Shown here one piece after another: positions 1 through 8,239 of a DNA stretch of 61,630 nucleotides. Position numbers and translations under genes: made by a program. The notes below the pieces were generated by a model, which made no database searches, was not told where the DNA came from, and saw nothing but the letters and a program-made list of their open reading frames with translations. Location: the NCBI RefSeq assembly GCF_001427665.1, contig NZ_LMHC01000003.1, positions 15,019-76,648 on the forward strand, in the 5' to 3' direction. This DNA is from Caulobacter sp. Root655. Lineage in GTDB: Bacteria > Pseudomonadota > Alphaproteobacteria > Caulobacterales > Caulobacteraceae. The stretch's first letter is position 1. Every line of letters starts with the position of its first letter.

Positions 1-9
1 CGCCGCGAA

Positions 10-30
10 GCGGTGGGAGGGTGAGAGGTT
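10..30 (+). repeat. Left inverted-repeat arm flanking the DUF559 gene
   Basis: These 21 bases are the exact reverse complement of positions 441-461. The two arms enclose the DUF559 gene. The arm belongs to the same family as the palindrome at 56036-56206 (gggagggtgag core). The window begins inside the element, so its outer left part is not visible. Confidence 0.8.
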
Positions 31-373
31 ACACCCTGTCCGACCGGAGCACCGCCAGGATGTCGTCCGCTGTTCCACCCGGATCGGCCAGGACCTGCTC
101 GTTGCGGAACCTCACCACGATGTATCCAAATAACTCCAGGATCTCGGTGCGACGACGGTCATAGGCCTCGCGACCATCGTGGGTCGGGCCGTCCAGTTCC
201 ACGATCACCTTGGCCGCCTCGCAGACGAAATCGGCGAAATAGCGGTCGATCGCCACCTGCCGCAGGAACTTGAACCCGCCCAGGCGGCGATTGCGCACCA
301 CCAGGGTCCAGAGCGTCTTCTCGGCCAGGGTCTGGTTGCGGCGCAGACGACGGGCGTTGGCGGTCTTGTCCAT
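29..373 (-). CDS. DUF559 (Vsr-like endonuclease fold) protein
   Basis: A 114-residue protein of the DUF559 family, small proteins predicted to share the Vsr / very-short-patch-repair endonuclease fold. The visible core fits: an N-terminal basic LRRNQTLAEKTLW segment, FKFLRQVAIDRYFADFV, then VIVELDGPTHD and a closing helix after VVRFRNEQVL. The acidic residues in DRYFADF and VELDG are the expected metal-binding positions. The frame stays open upstream to 490, but those residues are translated repeat DNA, so I start at the ATG at 373 (MDKTANARR); no strong ribosome binding site is visible. The gene sits between perfect 21-base inverted arms (10-30 and 441-461), which suggests it moves or duplicates with that element. 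Function in the cell is unknown. Confidence 0.8.
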   Translation of the reverse strand: MDKTANARRLRRNQTLAEKTLWTLVVRNRRLGGFKFLRQVAIDRYFADFVCEAAKVIVELDGPTHDGREAYDRRRTEILELFGYIVVRFRNEQVLADPGGTADDILAVLRSDRV

Positions 374-440
374 GGCCAGAGCCTGGCCGCGAGACTTGGG
401 TCGATCAACGAAAGGAATCGAGATTTTCCGGCAGCGGTGA

Positions 441-500
441 AACCTCTCACCCTCCCACCGCCTGCGGCGGCGGGCCCCTCCCTCTCTCAAAGAGAGAGGG
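441..500 (+). repeat. Right inverted-repeat arm and hairpin beside the DUF559 gene
   Basis: Bases 441-461 are the perfect reverse complement of 10-30. They are followed by a GC-rich stretch (gcctgcggcggcgggc) and a short hairpin (ccctctctcaaagagagagg) near 480-499. The order matches the palindrome at 56036-56206. The rest of the gap to 614 shows no gene. Confidence 0.75.
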
Positions 501-614
501 GTTCCGCGCGCACGGCCTTCATCAGAAGCGGGCGCTTCAGACGTCTACCTTCCACCCTTCTCGGGCTTTCGGAATGTCCGCTTGGCGGAAGTCCGCATCC
601 GTCGCGCCCGCGGA

Positions 615-1076
615 CTATCCCCAGCTCGCCCCCGCCACCTGCTTGACCGAGACGTTCAGCCGGTTCCAGACGTTGATCGAGGCGATCGACAGCACCAGCG
701 ACGCCAGCTGCGCCTCGTCATAATGCTCGGCCGCCTCGTTCCAGATGTCGTCCGGCACCGGGTCGGCGCGGTCGCTGAGGCGGGTGACGGCCTCGGTCAG
801 GGCCAGGGCGGCGCGCTCGGCCGGCGTGAAATAGGGGGTGTCGCGCCAGGCGCCGACCGCGAACAGCCGCTCGTCGGTCTCGCCGGCCTTGCGGGCCAGC
901 TTGGGGTGCATGTCGACGCAGACGCCGCAGCCGTTGATCTGGCTGGCGCGCAGGTGCATCAGCTCCAGGGTGCGCACCGAGACGCCGGCCGCCTTGGTCG
1001 CCGCGTCCAGGGCTTGCAGGGCCTTCAGGGCGTCGGGCAGAACGAGGGCGGGGTTGGTCATTCTGGCTTGCTGCAT
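615..1076 (-). CDS. Carboxymuconolactone decarboxylase / AhpD-like protein
   Basis: A 153-residue all-helical protein of the carboxymuconolactone decarboxylase (CMD/AhpD) superfamily, whose members often act as disulfide-based peroxidases. The hallmark is CGVCVDMH at about residues 50-57, giving the CxxC-x-x-x-H active site preceded by MHLRASQING. The start at 1076 is supported by AGAGGA about nine bases upstream; MTNPALV five residues later is the alternative. The gene is divergent from an ECF41-type sigma factor, the standard context for CMD genes as ECF41 targets, and the 81-base gap holds a matching promoter facing it (1131-1157). Expression therefore probably depends on the neighbouring sigma factor. 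Confidence 0.9.
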   Translation of the reverse strand: MQQARMTNPALVLPDALKALQALDAATKAAGVSVRTLELMHLRASQINGCGVCVDMHPKLARKAGETDERLFAVGAWRDTPYFTPAERAALALTEAVTRLSDRADPVPDDIWNEAAEHYDEAQLASLVLSIASINVWNRLNVSVKQVAGASWG

Positions 1077-1095
1077 GGCTTTGTTTTCCTCTGCT

Positions 1096-1122
1096 GGTCA
1101 CATCGGCCGTTCTTCGACCGTC
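1096..1122 (+). promoter_or_regulatory. Candidate ECF41 promoter of the sigma factor gene
   Basis: GGTCACA at 1096-1102, sixteen bases, then CGTC at 1119-1122. This matches the ECF41 target pattern as I recall it (TGTCACA, about 16 bases, CGTC) with one difference in the -35. It points at the sigma gene, whose start is 35 bases further on, implying autoregulation. Confidence 0.6.
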
Positions 1123-1130
1123 ACCCCTCT

Positions 1131-1157
1131 GACGGACCGCGACGAGGGAGTGTGACG
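1131..1157 (-). promoter_or_regulatory. Candidate ECF41 promoter of the CMD gene
   Basis: On the minus strand CGTCACA (1157-1151), sixteen bases, then CGTC (1134-1131). The elements and spacing are the same as in the opposing promoter at 1096-1122, which makes chance unlikely. It lies about 55 bases upstream of the CMD start, and its -35 abuts the GTG start of the sigma gene. Confidence 0.6.
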
Positions 1158-2027
1158 GTGAGCGAGCAAAATTCTTTGGCCGGCCAGTTCGAGGCCAACC
1201 GCGCCCACCTGCGGCGGGTGGCTTACCGGATGCTGGGCTCGCACGGCGAGGCCGACGACGCGGTGCAGGAGGCCTGGCTGCGGCTCAGCCGGTCCGACGC
1301 CGCCGTCGTGGCCAACCTGGGCGGCTGGCTGACCACCGTGGTCTCTCGCGTCTGCCTGGACATGCTGCGCTCGCGCCGGTCGCGACGGGAGGACGCCCTG
1401 GGCCCTCAGGTCCCCGAGCCGGCCGTGGACGAGGATGACGCCGACTTCCCGGGGCGCGAGATGCTGCTGGCCGACTCGATCGGCCTGGCGATGACCGTGG
1501 TGCTGGAGGCCCTGCCGCCGGCCGAACGGGTGGCCTTCGTGCTGCATGACCTGTTCGACCTGCCGTTCGAGGAGATCGCCGTCATCGTCGGCCGCACGCC
1601 CGGCGCGGCCCGGCAGCTGGCCAGCCGGGCCCGTCGCCGGGTGCGCGGCGCGACCACCTCGGCGCAAACCGATCAGGTCCGCCAGCGGCAGGTGGTCGAC
1701 GCCTTCCTGGCCGCCTCGCGGGGCGGCGACCTCTCCGCCCTGCTGGCGGTGCTCGATCCCGACGTGGTGTTCCGCTCCGACGCCCAGGCGGTGCGGGTCG
1801 GCGGGGCGGAGGAACTGCGCGGCGCCGACGCCGTGGCCGCCACCTTCGTCGGCCGCGCCCAGGCGGCGCGCCCGGCCCTGGTCGACGGCGCCCTGGCCCT
1901 GGCGGTGGAGCGCGACGGGCGGCTGTTCGTGGTCCTGCGGCTGGCGGTGGCCGACGGCCGGATCACCAGCATCGAGGCGGTGGCGGACCATGAGCGGTTG
2001 GCGGGGATGACGGTGGTGATGCTGTAG
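1158..2027 (+). CDS. ECF41-type (SigJ-like) sigma factor with C-terminal SnoaL-like domain
   Basis: A 289-residue ECF sigma factor. Region 2 is near residues 10-75 (LRRVAYRMLGSHGEADDAVQEAWLR). Region 4 is near 110-165 (LPPAERVAFVLHDLFDLPFEEIAVIVGRTPGAARQLASRARRRV). An extra C-terminal SnoaL/NTF2-like domain from about 175 to the end (VVDAFLAASRGGDLSALLAVLDPDVV) characterises the ECF41 group, where it modulates activity in place of an anti-sigma factor. The linker has PEP where ECF41 proteins usually show WLPEP, and the C-terminal DGGGR and NPDKL motifs are not obvious (ADHERL sits near the end), so it is a divergent member. The GTG start at 1158 has GAGGGA eight bases upstream. The frame is open far upstream, but that part is antisense to the CMD gene. 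Confidence 0.9.
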   Translation: MSEQNSLAGQFEANRAHLRRVAYRMLGSHGEADDAVQEAWLRLSRSDAAVVANLGGWLTTVVSRVCLDMLRSRRSRREDALGPQVPEPAVDEDDADFPGREMLLADSIGLAMTVVLEALPPAERVAFVLHDLFDLPFEEIAVIVGRTPGAARQLASRARRRVRGATTSAQTDQVRQRQVVDAFLAASRGGDLSALLAVLDPDVVFRSDAQAVRVGGAEELRGADAVAATFVGRAQAARPALVDGALALAVERDGRLFVVLRLAVADGRITSIEAVADHERLAGMTVVML

Positions 2028-2042
2028 GGGGGGCGAGCGCCC

Positions 2043-2178
2043 AGTCCTCCCCCTGTGGGGGAGGTGTCGGCGAAGCCGACGGTGGGGGGAGTTTTACGAC
2101 CTCGGCCATATGCAGGATCGATCGACCCCAAAACTCCCCCCACCGGCCTTCGGCCGCCTCCCCCACAGGGGGAGGACT
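2043..2178. repeat. Palindromic intergenic repeat
   Basis: The arms agtcctccccctgtgggg and ccccacagggggaggact are reverse complements. Inner arms (ggtggggggagtttta versus aaaactccccccaccgg) extend the palindrome around a centre near 2110. It fills most of the gap between the sigma factor and the ABC genes. A sequence like gatgtcggcgaagccgacgg recurs at 35940-35970, so this is a dispersed family. Confidence 0.75.
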
Positions 2179-2245
2179 TGCACCTTGAACCCCGTCCCCA
2201 ATCCAGTTCACATGCCCCCGAACGCCAACCCTCGGGAACCCGCCT

Positions 2246-3013
2246 TTGACCGAAGCCCTGATCGTCCGAGGCCTCGACAAGACCTTCACCAAGCCGGCGG
2301 TCATGGACCTGGACCTGACGGTCCACGCCGGCGAGCTCTACGCCCTGCTGGGGCCCAACGGGGCGGGCAAGACCACCACCCTGCGGATGGTGGCCGGCCT
2401 GACCAAGCCCGACAAGGGCGAGATCAGCATCTTCGGGGTCGACGCCCGGACCGACTCCGCCGCCGCCAAGGCTCTGACCGCCTGGGCGCCCGACGAGGCG
2501 ATGATCTACGACAAGCTGACGCCGCTGGAATATCTGGAGTTCGTCGCCGGCCTGTGGAACGTCGAGCCCAAGGTCGCCAAGGCCCGGGCCGAGGGCCTGC
2601 TGTCTAAGCTGGGCCTGGCGTCCGAGGCGCGCCGGCGGTGCGAGGGCTTCTCGCGCGGCATGAAGCAGAAGGTCGCCCTGGCCGGGGCGCTGGTCCACGA
2701 TCCCAAGCTGCTGATCCTCGACGAGCCGCTGACCGGCCTGGACGCCGCCGCCGCCCGGCTGGTCAAGGACATGCTGCAGGACCGCGTGCGGGCCGGCGGC
2801 GCGGTGATCCTGACCACCCACATCCTGGAGGTGGCCGAGCGCATGGCCGACCGCATCGGCATCATCGCCGGTGGCCGGCTGCTGGCCGAGGGCACACTGG
2901 ACGCGCTGCGCACCCAGACACGCAAGGAGGGGGCGGGAGAAGGCAAGGGCGACTCCACGCTCGAGGACGTCTTCCTGCAACTGACCGCGACGCCCGAAGA
3001 GGCCGCCGCGTGA
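2246..3013 (+). CDS. ABC transporter ATP-binding protein
   Basis: A 255-residue single-domain ABC ATPase that powers the permease encoded next to it. Walker A is LLGPNGAGKTTTLR near residue 35, the signature is FSRGMKQKVALAGAL (a variant of LSGGQ), Walker B is KLLILDEPLTGLD, and the switch histidine is in ILTTHILEVAERMAD. The C-terminal stretch with TLEDVFLQLT is typical of exporter ATPases of the CcmA/DrrA/NatA type. The start is TTG at 2246; no other start lies before the conserved ALIVRGLDKTF. The stop overlaps the permease GTG start by four bases, so the two are translationally coupled. The substrate cannot be told from sequence. Confidence 0.9.
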   Translation: MTEALIVRGLDKTFTKPAVMDLDLTVHAGELYALLGPNGAGKTTTLRMVAGLTKPDKGEISIFGVDARTDSAAAKALTAWAPDEAMIYDKLTPLEYLEFVAGLWNVEPKVAKARAEGLLSKLGLASEARRRCEGFSRGMKQKVALAGALVHDPKLLILDEPLTGLDAAAARLVKDMLQDRVRAGGAVILTTHILEVAERMADRIGIIAGGRLLAEGTLDALRTQTRKEGAGEGKGDSTLEDVFLQLTATPEEAAA

Positions 3014-4560
3014 CCCTGACGGCGCCGGGCTCGGTCCTCTGGCTGCTGGCCCACGAGACGCGGCTCTACTGGCGCAACTTCCGGGCCGGCCGGGCCGGCA
3101 GGAGCGCGCGCGGCCTGATCAGCCTGGCGGTGATCGGGGCGCTGCTGGTGACGGGCGGGGTGTTCATCGCCCTGGGCCTGCACGGCCGGCAGGCGCCGAT
3201 CAATCCGCTGTCGGTCAGCCTGGCCGCCCTGTTCACCGCCGTGATCTTCACCCTGATGCTGTCCCAGACCCTCAGCGCCTCCAGCGAGGCGCTGTACGAG
3301 CGGGGCGACCTGGACCTGCTGTTCTCCTCGCCGATCGGCCCGGCCAAGGTGCTGTTCGTGCGGGCCCTGGGCGTGGCGGGCGGGGTGGTCACCCTCTTCC
3401 TGCTGGCCGCCATACCGCTGCTGCTGCCGACGGTGATCTGGGGACATCCGGGCTGGATCGGGGTGTTCGGGGTGCTGGGCGCCCTGGCGCTGTCCTCGAC
3501 CGCCGTCGGCCTGCTGCTGGCCATGGGGCTGTTCGCGCTGATCGGCCCGCGCCGCACCCGCACCGTCGCCCAGGTGATGGCGGCCCTGGTCGGGGCGGCG
3601 TTCTTCCTGATCAGCCAGGCGCGGACCATCCTGGGCGAGCAGACCAGCCGCAGCCTGTTCGCCGACATCACCCGCCAGGCTCAGGAGGGCCGGCTGAAGC
3701 CGCCGCCGATCGCCAGCCTGCCGCTGCGGGCCATGCTGGGCGAGCCCCTGCCGCTGGTGGCCCTGCTGGCCGGGGCGATGGTGCTGTTCGCCCTGTCCGC
3801 CGCCATCCTGGGTCGGCGGTTCTCCGACGCCGCGGCCGCCACCCAGGGCAAGACCGACGCCAAGCCTCAAAGGGGCGGCCTGGTCTCGGCCCGGGCCTTC
3901 GCCGCCGGCGCCTTCCTGGCCACCCTGCGCAAGGAACTGCTGCTGATCAGTCGCGATTCGGCCCTGCTGTCGCAGGTGCTGCTGCGGGTGCTGTACCTGA
4001 TCCCCACCGCCCTGGTGCTCAGCCGCAACGCCGCCAACGGCACGGCCGCGGCCCTGGCCGGCGGGGCGGGGGTCGTAGCCTTCCTGGCTGGCCAGGTGGC
4101 TGGCAGCCTGGCCTGGATCACCCTCTCGGCCGAGGAGGCGCCCGACCTGCTGGCCGTGTCGCCGGCCGGGATCGCCACCGTGCGCCGCGCCAAGCTGGTC
4201 GCCGCCCTGATCCCGGTCGGGCTGTTCCTGGCCTTGCCGATCGCGGTGCTGGCCTGGTTCGCGCCGGTCGCCGCCGTCTGGACGACGCTGGGCGCCTTCC
4301 TCGCCGCCTGGAGCAGCGGCCTGATCAATGTCTGGCACCAGCGGCCGGGCAAGCGGTCGGAGTTCAAGCGTCGCGGCGGCGCGTCATGGATGGCAACTCT
4401 CGCCGAAATGGTGGTCTCGGCCCTGCTGGCCGGGGCCACCGGCGTCGCCGTGGCGGGCTTCGCGCAATGGGCGCTGATCCCGCTGTTCCTGGCCGGCGCG
4501 GCCCTGCTGAGCCTGCGGCGCAGCGACGCCCAGATCGCCCGGAACCTCCGAACGCGGTAA
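3010..4560 (+). CDS. ABC transporter permease (large exporter type)
   Basis: A 516-residue integral membrane protein. Hydrophobic segments near residues 38-60 (LISLAVIGALLVTGGVFIAL), 72-92, 115-160, 180-205 and several in the second half give about ten to twelve membrane spans in two repeats of about 250 residues. The cytoplasmic ALYERGDLDLLFSSPIGPAKVLFVRAL segment resembles the coupling region of putative ABC exporter permeases that work with a separate NatA-like ATPase. The start is GTG at 3010, overlapping the ATPase stop as GTGA. An ORF from 2638 in this frame is only a shadow of the ATPase gene. Substrate unknown. Confidence 0.85.
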   Translation: MTLTAPGSVLWLLAHETRLYWRNFRAGRAGRSARGLISLAVIGALLVTGGVFIALGLHGRQAPINPLSVSLAALFTAVIFTLMLSQTLSASSEALYERGDLDLLFSSPIGPAKVLFVRALGVAGGVVTLFLLAAIPLLLPTVIWGHPGWIGVFGVLGALALSSTAVGLLLAMGLFALIGPRRTRTVAQVMAALVGAAFFLISQARTILGEQTSRSLFADITRQAQEGRLKPPPIASLPLRAMLGEPLPLVALLAGAMVLFALSAAILGRRFSDAAAATQGKTDAKPQRGGLVSARAFAAGAFLATLRKELLLISRDSALLSQVLLRVLYLIPTALVLSRNAANGTAAALAGGAGVVAFLAGQVAGSLAWITLSAEEAPDLLAVSPAGIATVRRAKLVAALIPVGLFLALPIAVLAWFAPVAAVWTTLGAFLAAWSSGLINVWHQRPGKRSEFKRRGGASWMATLAEMVVSALLAGATGVAVAGFAQWALIPLFLAGAALLSLRRSDAQIARNLRTR

Positions 4561-4644
4561 AAAACCAATTAGGCATTTCTCGCATAGCGCGGGATTTTGT
4601 CCCCTGTAGATTGAAAAAATCAGCAGAGGATTGGTTCGCCGCGC

Positions 4645-4854
4645 ATGACCGCCGTGCCGCACAGGGTTCGCTCGCAGGAGCGCCAGGAGTCCAAGGCCCT
4701 GGTCGTAGCGATCAGCGCGCTGCAACTGGGCCTGGTCGTGCTGGTGTGGCTGCTGGCCATCGTCCCCGCCGCCCTGCTGGCCCTGGGCGCCTTGCTGTTC
4801 AAGAGCCTGCGCGGCGCGTTCCGCGTCGCCGCGCCCAGGTCCACGCTCCAATAG
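4645..4854 (+). CDS. Small membrane protein, hypothetical
   Basis: 69 residues: a charged N-terminus (VRSQERQESKAL), one long hydrophobic stretch from about 22 to 55 (LQLGLVVLVWLLAIVPAALLALGALLF) that could form one or two membrane segments, and a basic tail. Codons are almost all G or C at the third position, as in the flanking genes, which supports coding. AGAGGA upstream is about 15 bases from the ATG, further than ideal. It follows the exporter genes by 84 bases but may have its own promoter in the AT-rich stretch at 4561-4625. No family recognised. Confidence 0.5.
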   Translation: MTAVPHRVRSQERQESKALVVAISALQLGLVVLVWLLAIVPAALLALGALLFKSLRGAFRVAAPRSTLQ

Positions 4855-5112
4855 AGCCATCATGCCGGCCCGTGTCCGGAACCCCTCCACCCGCCGCGAG
4901 GGCGGGGTGTTGACGCCAGAACGTCCCGAGATCGCCGTGAAGTCCGGCGCGGACCTCGCCGCGCCCGGCTTCGTCAAGCTGGCCAACCCTGGATCGTCAA
5001 GCGGCAAAAACGAAAGCCTAGGTCGATCTGTCGCACCTAAGTGACGTATTTTTATGAGGTTTTCTTAATTTGAAACGTTGATGGTCGCCCGAAATACCGT
5101 GGGAAGACTGCG
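4855..5112. other. Intergenic region upstream of the MHYT kinase
   Basis: 258 bases. The first half is GC-rich with no convincing ORF; a 60-codon frame at 4862-5044 has no ribosome binding site and poor composition. The last 100 bases are AT-rich (gacgtatttttatgaggttttcttaatttgaaac near 5043-5078) and probably hold the promoter of the kinase gene at 5113. Confidence 0.4.
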
Positions 5113-8100
5113 ATGTTCAACGTCTTGCTTTGCATTTCGACCGGACACGATTGGCGACTGGTGGTGATCGCCGCACTGGTCTGCCTGCCGGCGACCCTGG
5201 CGACGTTTTTCCTGTACGCCAAGACGCCGGCGTTCCCGACGTCCAGACGCTGGGCCTGGCTGGCCGTGGCCGGGGCGGTCGCCGGCTCCGGCGCCTGGAC
5301 CACCCACTTCGTCGCCATGCTGGCCTTCAAGACCGGGCTCCCCGTCGGCTATGCGCCGCTGGCGACGATCGGGTCGTTGTTCGTCGTCGTCGTCGGCACG
5401 ACCTTGGGCTTCGCCGTGGCTTCGGCCGCGGCCACCGGCGCGCGGCGCGCCCTGAACGCCGTCGCCGGCGGTCTCGTCGTCGGCCTGAGCATCGCCCTCA
5501 TGCACTATGCGGGCATGGCCGGTTACCGGACGGCGGGCATGGTGCAATGGAACAGCCATTACGTCGTCGCCTCGGTGGTGGTGGGCGCCTTGCTGGCGGG
5601 CGCGGCGCTTTTCGTCGGCCGGCCCGGGGGCGGGCTGAAGCGGCAGGCGGCGGCCGGGGGGCTGCTCAGCCTGGCGATCATCGGCATGCATTTCACGGGG
5701 ATGACCGCCGTGACGATCATCCCCGACTCCGGGATCGTCGTGTCCGCCGCCCTGATGTCCGACCCCATGGTCGCCGCGGTCGCCGCCGCGGTCGCGGCGC
5801 TGACCCTGATCGTGGTGATCAGCGGCGCGGCCTTCGACGTGGCCAGCCGCGGCAGCCTTCGACGTCTGCGCGAGGCGCTGGACGTCATGCCCGAAGGCCT
5901 TGCCTTCTACGACGCCTCGGACCGGCTGGTGACCTGGAACGCGCGATACGCCGACCTTTTCCAGACCGGCGAGGCGACGCTGGCCGTCGGCATGCCGTTC
6001 GCCGATCTGCTGGCGCTGAACATCGCCCACGGCGTCTACCCCGAGGCCGTCGGGCGGGAGGCCGAATGGATGGCCGAGCGCCAGGCCGCCCGCTGGAGCG
6101 CGGCGCTCAGCCTGACCCAGAAGACGGCCGGCGGACGTTGGCTGAGGGTCACCGAACGCCGCACCGCCGACGGCGGAACGGTCTCGGTCTGCGTGGACAT
6201 CACCGACCTGAAAGTCACCGAAGCGGCCATGGGCCAGGCGCGCGACAAGGCCGAGGAACTGGCCCGCCAGGCCGAGGTCGCCGAGACCGTGGCCGGCCTT
6301 GGCCACTGGCGCCTGGACGTCCGCACCCATCGGGTGACGTGGTCGGCCCAGATGTATCACATCTACGGTTTGGCGGTGAACGCGGTGCTGGACGCCGACG
6401 CGATCATGGCCATGACCCACCCCGACGACGCCGCCATCACCGCGCGGATCCGGCGGCAACTGGCCACCGACGACGTCAGCGAAACCGCGGTCACCCGGAT
6501 CGTGCGCCCCAACGGCGAGATCCGGTTCCTGGCGGGGCGGGTCTGTCTCGAACGCGCGCCGGGCGGCGAAGCCGTGGCCGTCATCGGCACCGTCGTGGAC
6601 GTCACCGACCAGAAGGCCGCCGAGGCCGCCGTCGCCGAAAGCGAAGGGCGTTTCCGTCGTCTGGCGGTCAATGCGCCGGACATGATCGCCGAAAGCCGGC
6701 TCGACGGCGTGCTCACCTATGTGTCGCCGGCCAGCCTGGCCATCACCGGGTTCACGCCGGAGGAGCTGGTCGGCCGGAGCTTCCTGTCGCTGATGGACCC
6801 CGAGGACGGCAAGAAGGTTCTGGAGATGTGCCAGACGGTCTTCGCCTCGAAAGGCAAGATCGCGGCCTGGCCGGTGGAATTCCGCGCCCGGCACAAGTCC
6901 GGCGCCGAGCTCTGGCTGGAATGCAAGCCGACCTTGTCCGCCGATCCGGTCACCGGCCGCTTCCTGGGCCTCAACGACATCATCCGCGACATCACGCCCC
7001 GCAAGGCGCTGGAGACCCAGCTGCGCCAGGCCCGGGCCGAGGCCGAGGCCGCCGCCACGGTGAAGGGTGAGTTCCTGGCCAATATGAGCCACGAACTGCG
7101 CACGCCGCTGACCAGTATCGTCGGCTTCACCAGCCTGGCGGCCGAGCAGCCCGACCTGACCGACCTGACCCGGACCTATGTCGCACGGGTCGCCGACGCC
7201 AGCCGCGCGCTTCTGTGCACCGTCAACGACATCCTCGACTTCTCCACGCTCGAGGCCGGCCAGGTCCATATCCAGCCCCAACCGGTGTCGCTGGCCATGC
7301 TGAGCCGCGAAACGCTGGACCTGTTCTCGCCGCAAGCCGGAGCCAAGGACCTGGGCCTCGTCCTGGACAGTGGCCCCAGGGACGACGACCTGGTCGTCAG
7401 CGTCGATCCCGACCGGGTCCGCCAGATCCTGCTCAACCTGGTCGGCAACGCCGTGAAGTTCACCGCGTCCGGCAGCGTCACCCTGCGGACGCGGTACGAC
7501 CACGCCGCCCAGGTGCTCAGGGTCGATGTCATCGATACCGGAGGGGGTGTTTCCCACGACAAGCGGGACTGTCTCTTCAAGCGCTTCTCGCAGGTCGACG
7601 GGTCGTTGACGCGCGCCCAGGGCGGCACCGGTCTGGGGCTGGCGATCTGCAAGGGCCTGGTCGAGGCCATGGGCGGAGAGATCGGGATCGAAAGCCGCGA
7701 GGGCGAAGGCAGTCGGTTCTGGTTCGAGATCCCCGCGCCGACGGCCCGCCTGGCCAAGGCCGACGAGGCGCTCTCGACCCACCGGCCGTTGGGCCTGGCC
7801 GGTGTTCGCGTCCTGGTCGTCGACGACCATCCCGCCAACCGGGAACTGGCGCGACTGTTCCTGGCCGGCGTGGGCGCCGAGATCTCGGAAGCCACGGACG
7901 GCGAGGAGGCCGTGCAGCGGGCCGCCGAGCAGCCCTTCGACGTCGTGCTGATGGACGTGCGCATGCCCAGGCTGGATGGGCCTGGCGCCCTGCGCCGGAT
8001 ACGCGCGTCGCGGGGCCGCAACAGCGCGACGCCGATCCTGGCGTTCACGGCGGACGCGGATCAGGACTCCGTCCGGCGATTGCTCGCCATGGGATTCCAG

Positions 8101-8226
8101 GGCGTCGTGACCAAGCCGGTCGATCTTGGCGTCTTGATCAGCGGCGTGGCCCAGGCGACGGCGTCGGCGCAGGATCGGGTTCCGGCGCTCGCCCACGTCG
8201 GGTCCGGCGGTGACCTCGAAGGGTAG
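5113..8226 (+). CDS. Hybrid histidine kinase with MHYT sensor, PAS domains and receiver
   Basis: A 1037-residue membrane sensor kinase. The N-terminal 240 residues form an MHYT domain, a membrane-embedded module thought to sense a diatomic gas through metal-liganding His/Met. Motifs THFVAMLAF, MHYAGMAGYR and MHFTGMTAV occur in successive membrane segments. Then come about three PAS domains (near 255-360, 395-500, 515-630), a HisKA domain with [17 protein letters not shown] (phospho-acceptor His 660), an ATPase domain ([32 protein letters not shown]) and a C-terminal receiver with LVVDDHPANR and phospho-acceptor Asp 948 (VVLMDVRMPRLDG), closing with TKPVD. Its kinase-receiver half closely resembles that of the kinase at 57030-59528. 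It ends 13 bases from the oppositely oriented HWE kinase. No separate effector lies beside it. Confidence 0.92.
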   Translation: MFNVLLCISTGHDWRLVVIAALVCLPATLATFFLYAKTPAFPTSRRWAWLAVAGAVAGSGAWTTHFVAMLAFKTGLPVGYAPLATIGSLFVVVVGTTLGFAVASAAATGARRALNAVAGGLVVGLSIALMHYAGMAGYRTAGMVQWNSHYVVASVVVGALLAGAALFVGRPGGGLKRQAAAGGLLSLAIIGMHFTGMTAVTIIPDSGIVVSAALMSDPMVAAVAAAVAALTLIVVISGAAFDVASRGSLRRLREALDVMPEGLAFYDASDRLVTWNARYADLFQTGEATLAVGMPFADLLALNIAHGVYPEAVGREAEWMAERQAARWSAALSLTQKTAGGRWLRVTERRTADGGTVSVCVDITDLKVTEAAMGQARDKAEELARQAEVAETVAGLGHWRLDVRTHRVTWSAQMYHIYGLAVNAVLDADAIMAMTHPDDAAITARIRRQLATDDVSETAVTRIVRPNGEIRFLAGRVCLERAPGGEAVAVIGTVVDVTDQKAAEAAVAESEGRFRRLAVNAPDMIAESRLDGVLTYVSPASLAITGFTPEELVGRSFLSLMDPEDGKKVLEMCQTVFASKGKIAAWPVEFRARHKSGAELWLECKPTLSADPVTGRFLGLNDIIRDITPRKALETQLRQARAEAEAAATVKGEFLANMSHELRTPLTSIVGFTSLAAEQPDLTDLTRTYVARVADASRALLCTVNDILDFSTLEAGQVHIQPQPVSLAMLSRETLDLFSPQAGAKDLGLVLDSGPRDDDLVVSVDPDRVRQILLNLVGNAVKFTASGSVTLRTRYDHAAQVLRVDVIDTGGGVSHDKRDCLFKRFSQVDGSLTRAQGGTGLGLAICKGLVEAMGGEIGIESREGEGSRFWFEIPAPTARLAKADEALSTHRPLGLAGVRVLVVDDHPANRELARLFLAGVGAEISEATDGEEAVQRAAEQPFDVVLMDVRMPRLDGPGALRRIRASRGRNSATPILAFTADADQDSVRRLLAMGFQGVVTKPVDLGVLISGVAQATASAQDRVPALAHVGSGGDLEG

Positions 8227-8239
8227 CCGGAAGGACGGG

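Noticed and set aside
4862..5044. 60-codon plus-strand frame
   Set aside because: No ribosome binding site, weak third-position bias and no recognisable features; treated as intergenic.
5065..8196. Very long open frame on the minus strand (over 1000 codons) opposite the MHYT kinase
   Set aside because: It is a shadow of the kinase gene caused by high GC at third positions; its translation is repetitive Gly/Arg/His/Asp without domains. Similar shadows at 2506-4338 minus, 25101-26417 minus and 49699-51996 minus were dropped for the same reason.
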